Notes: generated by a model from the letters alone, not told the origin. 64,000 nucleotides of DNA from Candidatus Eiseniibacteriota bacterium (GCA_903844735.1 CAIMUX010000014.1:33185-97184); one strand, 5' to 3'. Shown: positions 9,557 to 19,213, numbered from the stretch's first letter. Made by a program: numbers and translations.

Positions 9557-12500
9557 ATGATGGCACTGAAGTGGCGACAACGGGCCATGAAACCGCGGAT
9601 AGCCATGATGGTCGCGGGGGCACTTGCCCAGCTCACCACATCCGCCGGCGCCGCAACTCTCATGGACGCTATCATCGAGTGGAACGGGCCGAACTTCCGG
9701 GTCCTCCACGACCCCACCGTCGACCAGCTCGTCGACTCGCCGCTTCCCGGCTCGGCCACGTCGTTCTCAGGGCCACAGGGGGTGGCGGTGCGCGAGCACG
9801 GCGCCGGGCGGGATGTCGTGTATGTTCTCGACACCGGCAATTCCCGCGTGCAGGCGTTCGAGGTGAACGGAACCCGGCTCACCGCACACAGCGGGTCGTT
9901 CACCTGGTGTCCCGAGGGCGTCACGCCGCTCGCCTCGGAGTTTGACGACGACCAACTCCTGCTGCCGGAGTGGAAAGGAGCAGCGGACCGCTGGATCGTC
10001 CCCTACTCGGAAACAGTGGAAGTCGACGGCGCAGCCTGGCGCCCGGTGACGGACCTGACCGGGCGCGATCCGACGGACATGGTCTACGCCGTCACCTACA
10101 ACGATGTCGCGGACGCCCCGGAGATCCGCTTTCCCGCCGGATCGCTGACGTCAACGACCGCTTTCCGGCTCGAGTATCTTCTCACCGACAACCAGGGGCT
10201 GGTGCCAGACGCCTTCGGGGTCGGGGATGTCGACTACGGTATCTCCAACGACGTCACCAAGGTCTTGGTGGAGATCGATCCGACCTCGGGCGGGCCGGAC
10301 TCGTGGCAGACAGTGCGCGGCATCGCCCTCGCACCGCAGGACGCGACGCCCACCTCCGATGACCTTTTCCTCCTGGATGCCGAGGACAATTCCGCGGGGC
10401 AGAACCAGGAGTTGTTCTTCTTCACGGTCTCGCAGGCGGGAGGACTCGCGTATCGCGAGGCTTATGACGACGCGCTCACCACGCCGTGGGGTCTGGCGGT
10501 GGCTCGCTCGGGCAATTCCGCCGCGGCAACTGTCGTCCTCAGCGGCGACAACGGCCCGTTCGACTTGGCCGGCGGCACCATCCGCGATGCCGGCCAGGTG
10601 ACCGGTCGCACGTACGCCGTCACAGTCTCCGGGGGGAATGTAACCGTCGCCGACCAGACCACCGGTCGCGTCCTGGTCGACACGGCTCCGTTCGGCGACC
10701 TCGCCGACCCATTCCTCGCCATTCCGGGGATCTCGCTGGTTAAGAACGGGGGGGTGGGCACCGACATCACGATCGCCACTACACGCGCAACGCCGAACCG
10801 CTTTCTCTTTGTTGCCGACACCGGCGCCAACCGGGTAAAGGTGATCTCCGCCCACGGGGCCACGCCGAACGCCACCGACGACTGGCTCCCGGGAGATGTG
10901 CATACCTCGGTCCACCAGCCGGTGGGCGCGGGGGTCGGCGCCGACGACAACGAGGACTATTACCAGTCGACCCCGGCCATGGTACCACCGAACTGGTCGG
11001 CCTGGACCACGACCTTTCCACTCGCCGAGGGCACCCTAGCCACGCTGATTCTGGATCCGGACGGAACACCACAGGTGTGGAGCCGAACGGACGATCTTTC
11101 CACGGCCGTGCCGGGAGACAAGTTCTATGAGGTCGACTGGCAAATGGGGCGGATTCTTTTCGGGGACGGCACGCGCGGCGACATACCGCCGGCGAGCACC
11201 GAGATCTCCTTCACGTATACGACCACCCCGGATGTCATCCGCTACGGATCCACCGGGGCCGGGGTCGGGCAATTCTCATCTCCCAAGGGGATTGCAGCCC
11301 GCTGGAACGCGGCGCTCGGACAGTACGATGTCTATGTCGCCGACACCGGCAACGACCGGGTGCAGAAGTTCGCCTTTCTCCCGACCAACGAGGCCCTCAA
11401 TCTGCCCGCGCGGCTCGACTACATCTGCTCGTGGACAGCCGTCGCGGCCGGGGGCCGCGCCCTGCTGGCCCCGTTGGCGGTCGCGGTGGCGGCCGACGGG
11501 CAGAGCCCATCGAGCGTATGGGTGGGGGTGGCCGACACGGGGCACGATCGGATCGTCCTCTACGAGGATACCGCGGCCATGGCTGCAGGCGGCACCGCGG
11601 CACCCGCGTACCTGGACAGTCTCGGGGCCTCGGGCGTGGAGCTGGGATTCTTCGGTGAGTTGAACGGCCTTGGCTTTCTCTCCCACGGGGACGGCCTGGA
11701 TCTCTACGCCGCCGATCGCACGCGAGGCGTCCTCATGAAATTCGAGCAGCCCGCGGTTCCGTCGATCGCCCTGGATCTCTCCGGCGAAAGCCTGCTGCCG
11801 GAGTGGTTCCCGCCCAGCAGTGCGTACACCTTCCGCTTCACCACCGCGAATCCCCCCCTCGGCGGGCACATCGATCTCTACTATAGCACCACCGCGATCT
11901 TCGACCCCGGCACGGCCAAGCTGTGCGTCCCGGCCAACACGGTCGCCGCCACCGCCTCCTCGACCACATGGTGGTTCGCCTCCTCTCCGGCGGGCGCAGC
12001 CGTCCCGGGAAGCTACTACCTCTTCGCCTGGATGAAGGACGCGGCGGGGACGGTCGTGGCCACGGCGCAGACCACGGGGCCGCAGCTTCTCAGCCTCGAT
12101 GCTGTGATCGTGCCGCGACTGCAGGGAGCTGACGCCATCGATGGCGATCGCACACTCTATCTGCAAAACGGAGTCGACCGCGTGGTGGATCTGCAGATCG
12201 CCTACCCCGAAAGCGTGATGGCTGCGGGGTTCGGCGGCGTCTTCGACACCTCGCTGGTGCAGATCACCGGAATCACGCAGGGCAACGGCTGGGACAACAC
12301 CGGTGCAATCAACCAGATCTTCACGTCATCGTGGAACGACACCGCAGGCACGTTCCGAGTGACCACCGCCATCACCGGATCGCCGTGGGGACTGAACGGA
12401 AACGGCCCGTTTACCCTCGCGCGCGTGGCCGTGCGCGCGAAGCCGCACGCCCTGAAGACCGCCTTGAGGACGACCCCGGTCGGTGATCGCTGGCGCAACG

Positions 12501-13651
12501 GTACGCTCAATATCGCCGCGGCGACCTCCGGGATCAGCATGCGAAGCGGCTCAAGCCCGGCAAGCTGGACCACCCGATCGACGAGCCTGCGATTCGGCTG
12601 GCTCGGCGACATCGCGACAACGGCCAGCGGCGCCGACTCGATCACGCCGCACCTGATGCCGAAGCCGGACGGGAAGATCGATTTCGCCGACCAGATGGCG
12701 TTCACCGTGGGCTGGAACGGCGCGCAATTCGTGCAGGATCCGATCGCCGACTTGGGTCCGGTCGAGGGCACGGCACCGGATCTTCTCTCCAATCCCGACG
12801 GTCGGTGGGACATCGAGGACATCCTCGCCTTCACCTCCATGTACTCGTGGGCGTCGTCGCTTGCGTTCTCCAAGGAGTTGGCACTCGGCGACGATGGCGA
12901 CCGGGGCGACGATGGCGGCGGGACCGGCATGGCCGACACGGCCGCAAAGACCGGCACGACCGGCAACGCCTGGGCGCGCACACTCAGCCATGCCGGCGAC
13001 CCGCGCGCCGGCGGTGAACTCACTGTCGACTTCCTGGTGGAAAACGCCGTCGATCTCACCGGAGCCAACTTCGCCCTCACCTACGATCCAGACCAGTTGG
13101 AGCCGATGTCGCTGGAGAGCGCGGGCTTCCTCGAGGGCGCCGACGGGAGCCTCTTCCTGCGCCACGAGTCGCCGGGCTACCTCGAGGCTGCCGTCTCGCG
13201 GCTGGACCGGAGAGATCCCGGCGTGGACGGGAGCGGAACGGCCGTGCGCGCCACCTTCCGCATCCGGCATCCCGAGGGCGCGCCGCTCTCGCTGTCATAC
13301 GATCTTCGCTCTTCGCGGGGCAACGTGATCGGCCGGGGAATCTGGGGCGCAGGCGCGTTCACGGGCGAGGCGGCCCCCTTCACGCTCTTCCCCGCGTGGC
13401 CAAACCCAACACGTCAGTCGACGCGGATTCTCTTTTCCCTGGACGGGGATCGCGCGGTCTCCCTGCAGATCTTCGATGTAACCGGACGCCGGGTGCGTTC
13501 CCTCGTGGAAGAGATGCTGCCACCCGGCTACCACGCGGTGCCATTCGATATGCGCGATGACACGGGAGCGCGATTGCCTTCGGGCGTGTACCTCTGCCGA
13601 CTGGGCAGCAACGGGCGGACGGCCACGGGCCGCGTCGTCCTCACGCGCTGA
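9557..13651 (+). CDS. Giant secreted NHL-propeller / cohesin / dockerin-like protein with FlgD-type C-terminal sorting domain (paralogue 2)
   Basis: 1364 residues, colinear with the preceding paralogue throughout, so the pair arose by tandem duplication followed by strong divergence. ATG 9557 has AGGAAGG 6 bases upstream; ATG 9587 is an alternative. Parts: signal peptide (to ~30, ending SAGAA); NHL-like repeats ~87-105, 414-431, 591-610 and 653-671; cohesin-like domain ~852-975; EF-hand/dockerin-like pair ~1033-1098 (PDGKIDFADQM, DGRWDIEDILAF); an Asp/Gly linker (GDDGDRGDDGGG, ~1111-1124) absent from paralogue 1; second cohesin-like domain ~1145-1261; FlgD/sorting-like tail ~1275-1364 ending TGRVVLTR. 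The next gene begins 21 bp later, implying an operon with the beta-barrel protein and lipoprotein. Confidence 0.85.
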   Translation: MMALKWRQRAMKPRIAMMVAGALAQLTTSAGAATLMDAIIEWNGPNFRVLHDPTVDQLVDSPLPGSATSFSGPQGVAVREHGAGRDVVYVLDTGNSRVQAFEVNGTRLTAHSGSFTWCPEGVTPLASEFDDDQLLLPEWKGAADRWIVPYSETVEVDGAAWRPVTDLTGRDPTDMVYAVTYNDVADAPEIRFPAGSLTSTTAFRLEYLLTDNQGLVPDAFGVGDVDYGISNDVTKVLVEIDPTSGGPDSWQTVRGIALAPQDATPTSDDLFLLDAEDNSAGQNQELFFFTVSQAGGLAYREAYDDALTTPWGLAVARSGNSAAATVVLSGDNGPFDLAGGTIRDAGQVTGRTYAVTVSGGNVTVADQTTGRVLVDTAPFGDLADPFLAIPGISLVKNGGVGTDITIATTRATPNRFLFVADTGANRVKVISAHGATPNATDDWLPGDVHTSVHQPVGAGVGADDNEDYYQSTPAMVPPNWSAWTTTFPLAEGTLATLILDPDGTPQVWSRTDDLSTAVPGDKFYEVDWQMGRILFGDGTRGDIPPASTEISFTYTTTPDVIRYGSTGAGVGQFSSPKGIAARWNAALGQYDVYVADTGNDRVQKFAFLPTNEALNLPARLDYICSWTAVAAGGRALLAPLAVAVAADGQSPSSVWVGVADTGHDRIVLYEDTAAMAAGGTAAPAYLDSLGASGVELGFFGELNGLGFLSHGDGLDLYAADRTRGVLMKFEQPAVPSIALDLSGESLLPEWFPPSSAYTFRFTTANPPLGGHIDLYYSTTAIFDPGTAKLCVPANTVAATASSTTWWFASSPAGAAVPGSYYLFAWMKDAAGTVVATAQTTGPQLLSLDAVIVPRLQGADAIDGDRTLYLQNGVDRVVDLQIAYPESVMAAGFGGVFDTSLVQITGITQGNGWDNTGAINQIFTSSWNDTAGTFRVTTAITGSPWGLNGNGPFTLARVAVRAKPHALKTALRTTPVGDRWRNGTLNIAAATSGISMRSGSSPASWTTRSTSLRFGWLGDIATTASGADSITPHLMPKPDGKIDFADQMAFTVGWNGAQFVQDPIADLGPVEGTAPDLLSNPDGRWDIEDILAFTSMYSWASSLAFSKELALGDDGDRGDDGGGTGMADTAAKTGTTGNAWARTLSHAGDPRAGGELTVDFLVENAVDLTGANFALTYDPDQLEPMSLESAGFLEGADGSLFLRHESPGYLEAAVSRLDRRDPGVDGSGTAVRATFRIRHPEGAPLSLSYDLRSSRGNVIGRGIWGAGAFTGEAAPFTLFPAWPNPTRQSTRILFSLDGDRAVSLQIFDVTGRRVRSLVEEMLPPGYHAVPFDMRDDTGARLPSGVYLCRLGSNGRTATGRVVLTR

Positions 13652-13672
13652 CACCACTGAGATGGGGGAACG

Positions 13673-15256
13673 ATGAACCGGGCCACCAAGCTGCGGAACA
13701 CGGAAATGGCACCCATCCATCGGGTGACGGCGGCCGCCCTGCGCTGGAGCCCGGGCTTGCGGGCGCCAATTCACCGTGTCACGCCACATCCACCGGCATC
13801 GGAGCCAAGGCACGACGAGCTGGAGCGGCAGATTCTCGAACGCGCGGGCGTCCGGTCGTTTCGCGCCGGGACCCTATCGTTCGCCTCGTTCTTTCTCGCG
13901 TGGGCCGTCGCTATCGGCATGCTGGGCGCGGGGACCGGCTCGGCAGGGGCCCAGGTAGGCTGGCTCAATGCCGAGGACGGCGAGATCCTCAATGTCTCCA
14001 CCGCCGACGGGCCGCCCGCCGGGAGCCCGTTCATACAGGTGCGCCGCAGCACCGAGCGCAGCACCCAGCGCGGTACCATGATCATAGGCCGCCTGCGGAT
14101 GCTGTATGGCGTCACCCCGGAGGTCACAGTCGGCGTCTCAGCCCTCCACCTCGAACAGCAACTGGGTGACTACCACAAGCGTGGTCTGGGCGACACCAAC
14201 CTCTCGCTCAAACTCCACTTTGCCCCGTGGCCGGATCAGCCGTTCCGCATCGGCGTGCGCCAGACCCTGAGCCTTCCCACCGGCTATGAAATGGAGATGG
14301 ACGGCCTGGCGCCGTTCACATCGAGGCAAAACGACTATACGGCCCAGCTTCTACTGCAGTACATGACCCCGGAATTTGCGGCCTACGTCAACCCGGGCGT
14401 CGTGCTGCCGGGGGGCAAGGCCGATAGTTATTTCACGGGCGGCCTTGGTCTGGCATGCCGGCTGCCCCTGGGGCTCGACGCTCGCGGCGAGTACTACGCG
14501 CGCTGGAACATGGTGACCCGCAAGATCGAGTCGGAGGCCTATCTCGGCATGCGCCGCCATCTCCTGTTCGGAATCGGGGTACAGGCCGGCATGCGTCGCC
14601 GCCTGCTGCAGAACGAGACCGTCGATCCGGAGTTCCAACTCGGCCTCACGCTCGGGCGTGACCGGAAGCAGGAGGGACAGCTCTACGCTTTTCGCGAGCG
14701 GGCCGACACCGGACTTCTCGTCCACCCGGTGCAGACGGCCATCCCCGATCCGTATGGCCTTCGGCGCGAGTTCGCCGAGAGTTTTCGCACGGAGCCGGTC
14801 GTAGGACGGACCCAACCGGCTGTCTATGTTTCCTCGGTTGGCGCAAACACGCCGGCGACCGGCGGGATCGTCCTCCCCCGGGCGTCGGAATGGGTCACCA
14901 CCTTGTCCACGCCGCGCACCTACGAGCTGAATGTCAGAATCCTTGAGATGCGCGACGCCGAGATCGGCGGACTCGATCTTTCGCCTTTGGCGCGGGTGTC
15001 GCGCGCGCGGACCACGGTGGTGGGACAGTGCGAGCTCATCGCTCCCGACGGTTACTCGGTGCTCACCCGCCGACTCTACCAGGGGATCGCCGGCAAGCTC
15101 TTGAGCCTGCAACTGGCGCCGGAATCCGGGTCTCTCGCGGCGACACAGGCCCCCGACGAGGTGCGCAGCCGCCTGCGCCAACAGGCCGTCCGCGACCTCG
15201 TGCGCCAGGTGCACGCCGACGTCATCCACACGATTCAGATGAGGGACTACCAATGA
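13673..15256 (+). CDS. Predicted outer-membrane beta-barrel protein with unusual N-terminal extension
   Basis: 527 residues. ATG 13673 has a GGGGGA site 4-5 bases upstream. Residues ~68-94 form a hydrophobic stretch ending SAGAQ, like a signal peptide, but about 65 mostly polar residues precede it. This leader contains APIHRVT twice (near 13 and 31), a small internal duplication. From ~150 to ~330, alternating beta-strand sequence (LRMLYGVTPEVTVGVSALH, DTNLSLKLHFAPW, FRIGVRQTLSLPTGYE) resembles porins of the MetA/phenol-pathway type. The last ~150 residues look soluble. It sits between paralogue 2 and the lipoprotein gene, overlapping the latter by 4 bases, so it may be the outer-membrane partner of the giant proteins. 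That role is inference. Confidence 0.7.
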   Translation: MNRATKLRNTEMAPIHRVTAAALRWSPGLRAPIHRVTPHPPASEPRHDELERQILERAGVRSFRAGTLSFASFFLAWAVAIGMLGAGTGSAGAQVGWLNAEDGEILNVSTADGPPAGSPFIQVRRSTERSTQRGTMIIGRLRMLYGVTPEVTVGVSALHLEQQLGDYHKRGLGDTNLSLKLHFAPWPDQPFRIGVRQTLSLPTGYEMEMDGLAPFTSRQNDYTAQLLLQYMTPEFAAYVNPGVVLPGGKADSYFTGGLGLACRLPLGLDARGEYYARWNMVTRKIESEAYLGMRRHLLFGIGVQAGMRRRLLQNETVDPEFQLGLTLGRDRKQEGQLYAFRERADTGLLVHPVQTAIPDPYGLRREFAESFRTEPVVGRTQPAVYVSSVGANTPATGGIVLPRASEWVTTLSTPRTYELNVRILEMRDAEIGGLDLSPLARVSRARTTVVGQCELIAPDGYSVLTRRLYQGIAGKLLSLQLAPESGSLAATQAPDEVRSRLRQQAVRDLVRQVHADVIHTIQMRDYQ

Positions 15257-15672
15257 AGATGAAAATGAATGTCGCGAAGGATTTCCCCGGCGGGCTCGGC
15301 CTTCTCGCGGACATGGCGTTCCTGCTGCTTCTGGCCACGATCCTCGTGCCGGTCTCCTGCAGGTCGACGGCACGTCCGGAGCCGGAGCCGAGCGGCGGGA
15401 TCACCGTGTCGGTGGACGCCGTGCCGCTACTGCTCAAGGCCGATTCCAGCGCAATTTCGACCATCTGGGCAACGGTGCTGGAGAAGGGCCAGCCGGTGCA
15501 GGACTCGACACGGGTCAACTTCGTGACGACCGTGGGCACGATCTCGGCCGAGGCACTAACGCGCGACGGCCTGGCGACGGCGATTTTCAGCCCGAATGGT
15601 GAGGCCGGTCTCGCGGCGATCATCGCCCAGGTGCGGGCGGTCCGGGACACCGTGATGGTCACGGTGTACTGA
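15253..15672 (+). CDS. Small Ig-like (Big-type) lipoprotein
   Basis: 139 residues. The ATG overlaps the upstream stop as ATGA (15253-15256), so translation is probably coupled. An N-terminal hydrophobic segment (LLADMAFLLLLATILVPVSC) ends in Cys 36 or so; the lipobox is imperfect (Pro at -3). The rest reads as one bacterial Ig-like domain: ITVSVDAVPLLLKADS, STIWATVLEKGQPV, VNFVTTVGTIS, DGLATAIFSPNGEAG. Probably the last gene of the surface-protein operon. Binding partner unknown. Confidence 0.7.
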   Translation: MKMKMNVAKDFPGGLGLLADMAFLLLLATILVPVSCRSTARPEPEPSGGITVSVDAVPLLLKADSSAISTIWATVLEKGQPVQDSTRVNFVTTVGTISAEALTRDGLATAIFSPNGEAGLAAIIAQVRAVRDTVMVTVY

Positions 15673-15800
15673 TCCGCTGCGGGCGGAATCGTGCGGCCAT
15701 GCCGGGTCGGTTCATCGACCGCAATCTTCGGGCGGATTCGGGCATCTATGGAAAGTGACGCGAGCCACGGTCCGAGATAGACGCCGCACACAGACATCGT

Positions 15801-15852
15801 GTCGGAAGAAGGAACCGGTTGTCAGAAAACACCGGTCGTCAGAAAACACCGG
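15801..15852. repeat. Short tandem direct repeats in the gap before ispG
   Basis: GTCAGAAAACACCGG occurs at 15821-15835 and again at 15838-15852. A looser copy beginning GTCGGAAGAAGGAACCGG occupies 15801-15818. The 17-bp spacing would suit a regulator binding on similar faces of the helix. The remaining 417-bp gap (15673-16089) shows no gene, and no clear promoter was seen. Confidence 0.5.
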
Positions 15853-16089
15853 ACCGGGGCTCCCGCAAAGTACTTGAGAGCTGAGAGCACCGGGTTGTGT
15901 CCAGGTTTGAGTGGGAGGGCGGCTACACGCTTGCCTCACGACTCGCCGAAGCCCCCGCGCTTTCGGCTCTCAATTCCTTAGGCCGGTCGGGCGGGTGACG
16001 GGCTCTCCCCTTCCCTGCCGACAGCGCTTCCCGTACCGTTTCCTCTGGACGGAAGAAACACATTCTTCCCCAAACCGAGGGAGCGCCCC

Positions 16090-18177
16090 ATGTCGGAATC
16101 GGCCGCAGTCAGCCACCCGGGTAACCCTCGTCGCCGCCGTACGCGTGGCGTGCGCGTAGGGACACTCACCATCGGCGCCGGACACGCAGTCGTCATCCAG
16201 TCGATGACCGTCTCCGACACTTTGAACACTGAGGCCGTGGTGGCCGAGGTGACATCCCTGGTCGCCACGGGATGCCCCCTGGTGCGCCTCACAGCTCCCT
16301 CCCTCCGTGACGCCGAGAACCTGCGCGAAATCCGCCGACGGCTCGACGCCGAGGGGATCCGCGTGCCGTTGGTCGCCGACATCCACTTCACCCCCAACGC
16401 CGCCGTCGCCGCGGCGGCAATCGTGGAAAAGGTCCGTATCAACCCGGGAAACTACGCTGATCGGAAGCGGTTCGCAGCGCGCGAGTACACCGACGTGGAG
16501 TACGTTGCGGAGGTAGCCCGCGTGGCCGAAACGCTGCGTCCCCTCGTGGAAACCCTGAAGCTGCATCGCGCCGTGTTACGCATCGGCACCAACCATGGAT
16601 CGCTCTCCGATCGTGTGATGAACCGCTTCGGCGACACCCCGGCGGGGATGGTCGAGTCGGCGCTGGAGTTCGTGCGGGCCTGCGAGTCGATGGAGTTCCG
16701 TGAGATCGTGCTCTCGATGAAATCCTCCGTGCCCGGTGTGATGATCGCCGCCTACCGTCTGCTCGCAGCGCGGATGGATGAGGCCGGGATGGACTACCCG
16801 ATCCACCTCGGTGTCACCGAGGCGGGTGACGGGCTGGACGCGCGGGTCAAGAGCGCGATCGGCATCGGCTCTCTACTCGTCGACGGGATCGGCGACACCA
16901 TCCGGGTCTCGCTGGCGGAGGACTCGGTGCACGAGATTCCGGCCGCGAGGGCGATCCTCGCGGCGGTAGAGGAAGAGACCGGGGCGGGAGTGGGGGCCGG
17001 CCACGACAACCTCGAAGGCCCCGAGGACAGCGCCGGTTCGGCCTGGTGGAAGTCCCGCACCGACCCGCAGCCGCGACGCCCCAGCCAACCATGGGTTCTG
17101 GGCGGACTCGGCATCGGAGGAGCGTTCCCGGTGCGCGTCGAGGCCCGGGTGGTGCTGCCGGTGGGCATGCCCGTCACCTCGTCGCCCGCGACGCTGCTCG
17201 TCGAAACCCAGGGGGAAGCGCCCGAGTTCGTCTCGGTGCAACCGGCCGGCGACGCAGAGACTCGCCCCTCCGTCATCATCGAGGCGCTCGACGCGTTCCG
17301 CCTCACCTTCGGTCCAACGGGGCCCGCGCTGCCGCTTCTGTTGGAGTGGACTTTCTGCGGCCAGGGCGAGGTGCATCTGCTGGAAGGCGCTCTTCCTTTC
17401 GTCGACGGGCTCAGCCTCACCATCACCCGGCCGTCCGGGCAGCGGGACGAGGACCGCTTTCGCCTGCTGGCGCGGTTACTGCTGCGCGCCCGCAAGCCGG
17501 TCCGCTTCCGTCTACCCGCGTCCGCGGCGGCACCCGGCGCGATCGCAGCTCAGGTGGCGTCGCTGTGCCGCGGAGAAGGGCTCGACACCGTAGGATTCCT
17601 CTGCGCCCCCGGCCCGCATTGGATCGAGCGCACGCGTGATCTGACCCTCGGGCTCACCGAGACGATGGACCCGATCTTTCTTGAAGTACCGCCCGCCGGA
17701 CCGCTCGCCGCGCTCCGGGCGGGCTCGATGCTGCTCGACGGGATCGGCGACGCGCTGTGCCTCGATCCTTCGATCCCGGCAACCCCTTGGCCCGCGGGTG
17801 GCCGCACCTGGAGCGAGGATCCGGTGCGCTCTGCGTGGACCATCCTGCAGGCCTGCCGCTTGCGGCTCACGCGCGCCGAGTTTATTGCCTGCCCCTCGTG
17901 CGGACGCACACAGTTCGATCTGCAAAGCGTGACGGCGAAGATCCGCGCACGCACCGAGCACCTCCGGGGCGTCAAGATCGCCGTCATGGGATGCATCGTG
18001 AACGGCCCGGGCGAGATGGCCGACGCTGACTTCGGCTATGTCGGCTCGGGCCCAGGCAAGGTCGACCTGTATGTCGGGCGAGACCGCGTGCGACAGGGCG
18101 TGGCGGAGGCCGAGGCCACCGAACGGCTCGTCGAGCTCATCGGCGAACATGGGCGATGGGTCGAGCCGGGGGGCTGA
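16090..18177 (+). CDS. ispG: 4-hydroxy-3-methylbut-2-enyl diphosphate synthase, three-domain form
   Basis: Makes HMBPP from MEcPP in the MEP isoprenoid pathway with a [4Fe-4S] cluster. 695 residues, far longer than the ~370 of the E. coli type. Residues 1-~310 form the TIM barrel (VVIQSMTVSDTLNTEAV, VADIHFTPNAAV, KVRINPGNY). About 270 inserted residues follow, as in the plant, chlamydial and Bacteroidetes-type enzymes. The cluster domain follows (ACPSCGRTQFDL, GVKIAVMGCIVNGPGEM). The last ~100 residues carry the cysteines and are intact. ATG 16090 has GAGGGAG 6 bases upstream. A 133-bp near-copy of its 3' end lies at 19403-19535. Confidence 0.95.
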   Translation: MSESAAVSHPGNPRRRRTRGVRVGTLTIGAGHAVVIQSMTVSDTLNTEAVVAEVTSLVATGCPLVRLTAPSLRDAENLREIRRRLDAEGIRVPLVADIHFTPNAAVAAAAIVEKVRINPGNYADRKRFAAREYTDVEYVAEVARVAETLRPLVETLKLHRAVLRIGTNHGSLSDRVMNRFGDTPAGMVESALEFVRACESMEFREIVLSMKSSVPGVMIAAYRLLAARMDEAGMDYPIHLGVTEAGDGLDARVKSAIGIGSLLVDGIGDTIRVSLAEDSVHEIPAARAILAAVEEETGAGVGAGHDNLEGPEDSAGSAWWKSRTDPQPRRPSQPWVLGGLGIGGAFPVRVEARVVLPVGMPVTSSPATLLVETQGEAPEFVSVQPAGDAETRPSVIIEALDAFRLTFGPTGPALPLLLEWTFCGQGEVHLLEGALPFVDGLSLTITRPSGQRDEDRFRLLARLLLRARKPVRFRLPASAAAPGAIAAQVASLCRGEGLDTVGFLCAPGPHWIERTRDLTLGLTETMDPIFLEVPPAGPLAALRAGSMLLDGIGDALCLDPSIPATPWPAGGRTWSEDPVRSAWTILQACRLRLTRAEFIACPSCGRTQFDLQSVTAKIRARTEHLRGVKIAVMGCIVNGPGEMADADFGYVGSGPGKVDLYVGRDRVRQGVAEAEATERLVELIGEHGRWVEPGG

Positions 18178-18318
18178 CCGGCGACCAACGGTGTAGTCTC
18201 CATCCCCGTGGTTCCGAAGATCGTCCCGAGCCGGCCCAGCCCCGAGCTCCGGAATTTCCCGCTCCCCCCAAAAAGCCCAAAGTCCGAAGCCTCCAAATAT
18301 GGGGTCGAAACTTGCCGC

Positions 18319-18347
18319 TTGACACGATCAGGGCCCACCTCAATCAT
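18319..18347 (+). promoter_or_regulatory. Sigma-70-like promoter for the outer-membrane barrel gene at 18470
   Basis: TTGACA (18319-18324), a 17-base spacer, then AATCAT (18342-18347, four of six consensus bases). This predicts a leader of about 115 bases containing a bulged hairpin around TGCCGAATGG / CCATTTCGGCA. Score judged by eye. Confidence 0.5.
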
Positions 18348-18469
18348 TCGCCCGGTGCCGAATGGGAACCATCCGGTGCCATTTCGGCAGCTTGCGGGGT
18401 CTGGAAGGATTCCAGGCCCGTGCGTCATCGTCATCGATGGCCAGGGAGTTACTTGAAGGAGGTTCACGT

Positions 18470-19153
18470 ATGAAGCGGTTTGTCCTTTGCCTGATTTGCC
18501 TTCTGTTCGTCGCCTCGATGGCCCAGGCCGCAGAGGTCAAGACCAGTGCCGGAACCAAGGCGATGGTCTTCCGATTCAGCGGCTTGTCCAGCCTGGGTCT
18601 CTCTGGGTATAGCAGTCTGCCGGACCTGGGTGACCTGGAGGTCCCCGTCAACGTCGGGGCCGCCGTGCGTTACTACATCAGTGACGGCCTGGCTATCCGC
18701 CCGGGGCTCGACATCGGGGTGGCGAGTTCCTCGGAAAAGGGATCCGGGGGCTACACCGACGACAAGACGAGTGCCAGCGTGATCGGGGTCAGCGCGGCGC
18801 TGGAGAAGCACCTGCCTGGGCCGGCAAGCGTGTCACCCTACATGGGCGCCGGTTTCGGATTCACGATGCTCAAGGCCACGTTGGAGCCATCCCGGTCGCT
18901 CCCAACCGAGCCTGGCGAGATGCTGAAGCAGACCAGTAAGGCCACCGTTCTAGGCGTCTTCGCCATGCTGGGGTTCGAGTGGGGCTTCACCGAGTCCTTG
19001 ACCCTGGGAGGGGAGTATCGACTCGGCCTTGACTCTGCTTCCGGATCATCCGAGGCGGAGCGGCAGAACCAGCCCACCGTCAAAGGCAACGAGATCAGCG
19101 GGACACGTCTGGGCTTCAGCACGGCATCGGTGTATCTGTCCGCAAGCTGGTGA
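18470..19153 (+). CDS. Small outer-membrane beta-barrel protein
   Basis: 227 residues. ATG 18470 has a strong AAGGAGG 7 bases upstream and opens a classic signal peptide (KRFVLCLICLLFVASMAQAA). The mature part alternates glycine and aromatic or aliphatic residues in beta-hairpin fashion (VNVGAAVRYYISDGLAIRPG, VSPYMGAGFGFTML, LGVFAMLGFEWGF). It ends ...SASW, an aromatic C-terminal residue as in Bam substrates. It resembles the 8-stranded OmpA/OmpW-like barrel families. It has its own promoter and terminator, so it is probably monocistronic. Function unknown. Confidence 0.75.
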   Translation: MKRFVLCLICLLFVASMAQAAEVKTSAGTKAMVFRFSGLSSLGLSGYSSLPDLGDLEVPVNVGAAVRYYISDGLAIRPGLDIGVASSSEKGSGGYTDDKTSASVIGVSAALEKHLPGPASVSPYMGAGFGFTMLKATLEPSRSLPTEPGEMLKQTSKATVLGVFAMLGFEWGFTESLTLGGEYRLGLDSASGSSEAERQNQPTVKGNEISGTRLGFSTASVYLSASW

Positions 19154-19213
19154 CGAGCTCGAGCCGCGAGCCGAGTCATCGAAAGTGACCGGAGCCGACG
19201 ACGGCAGAGTGAG

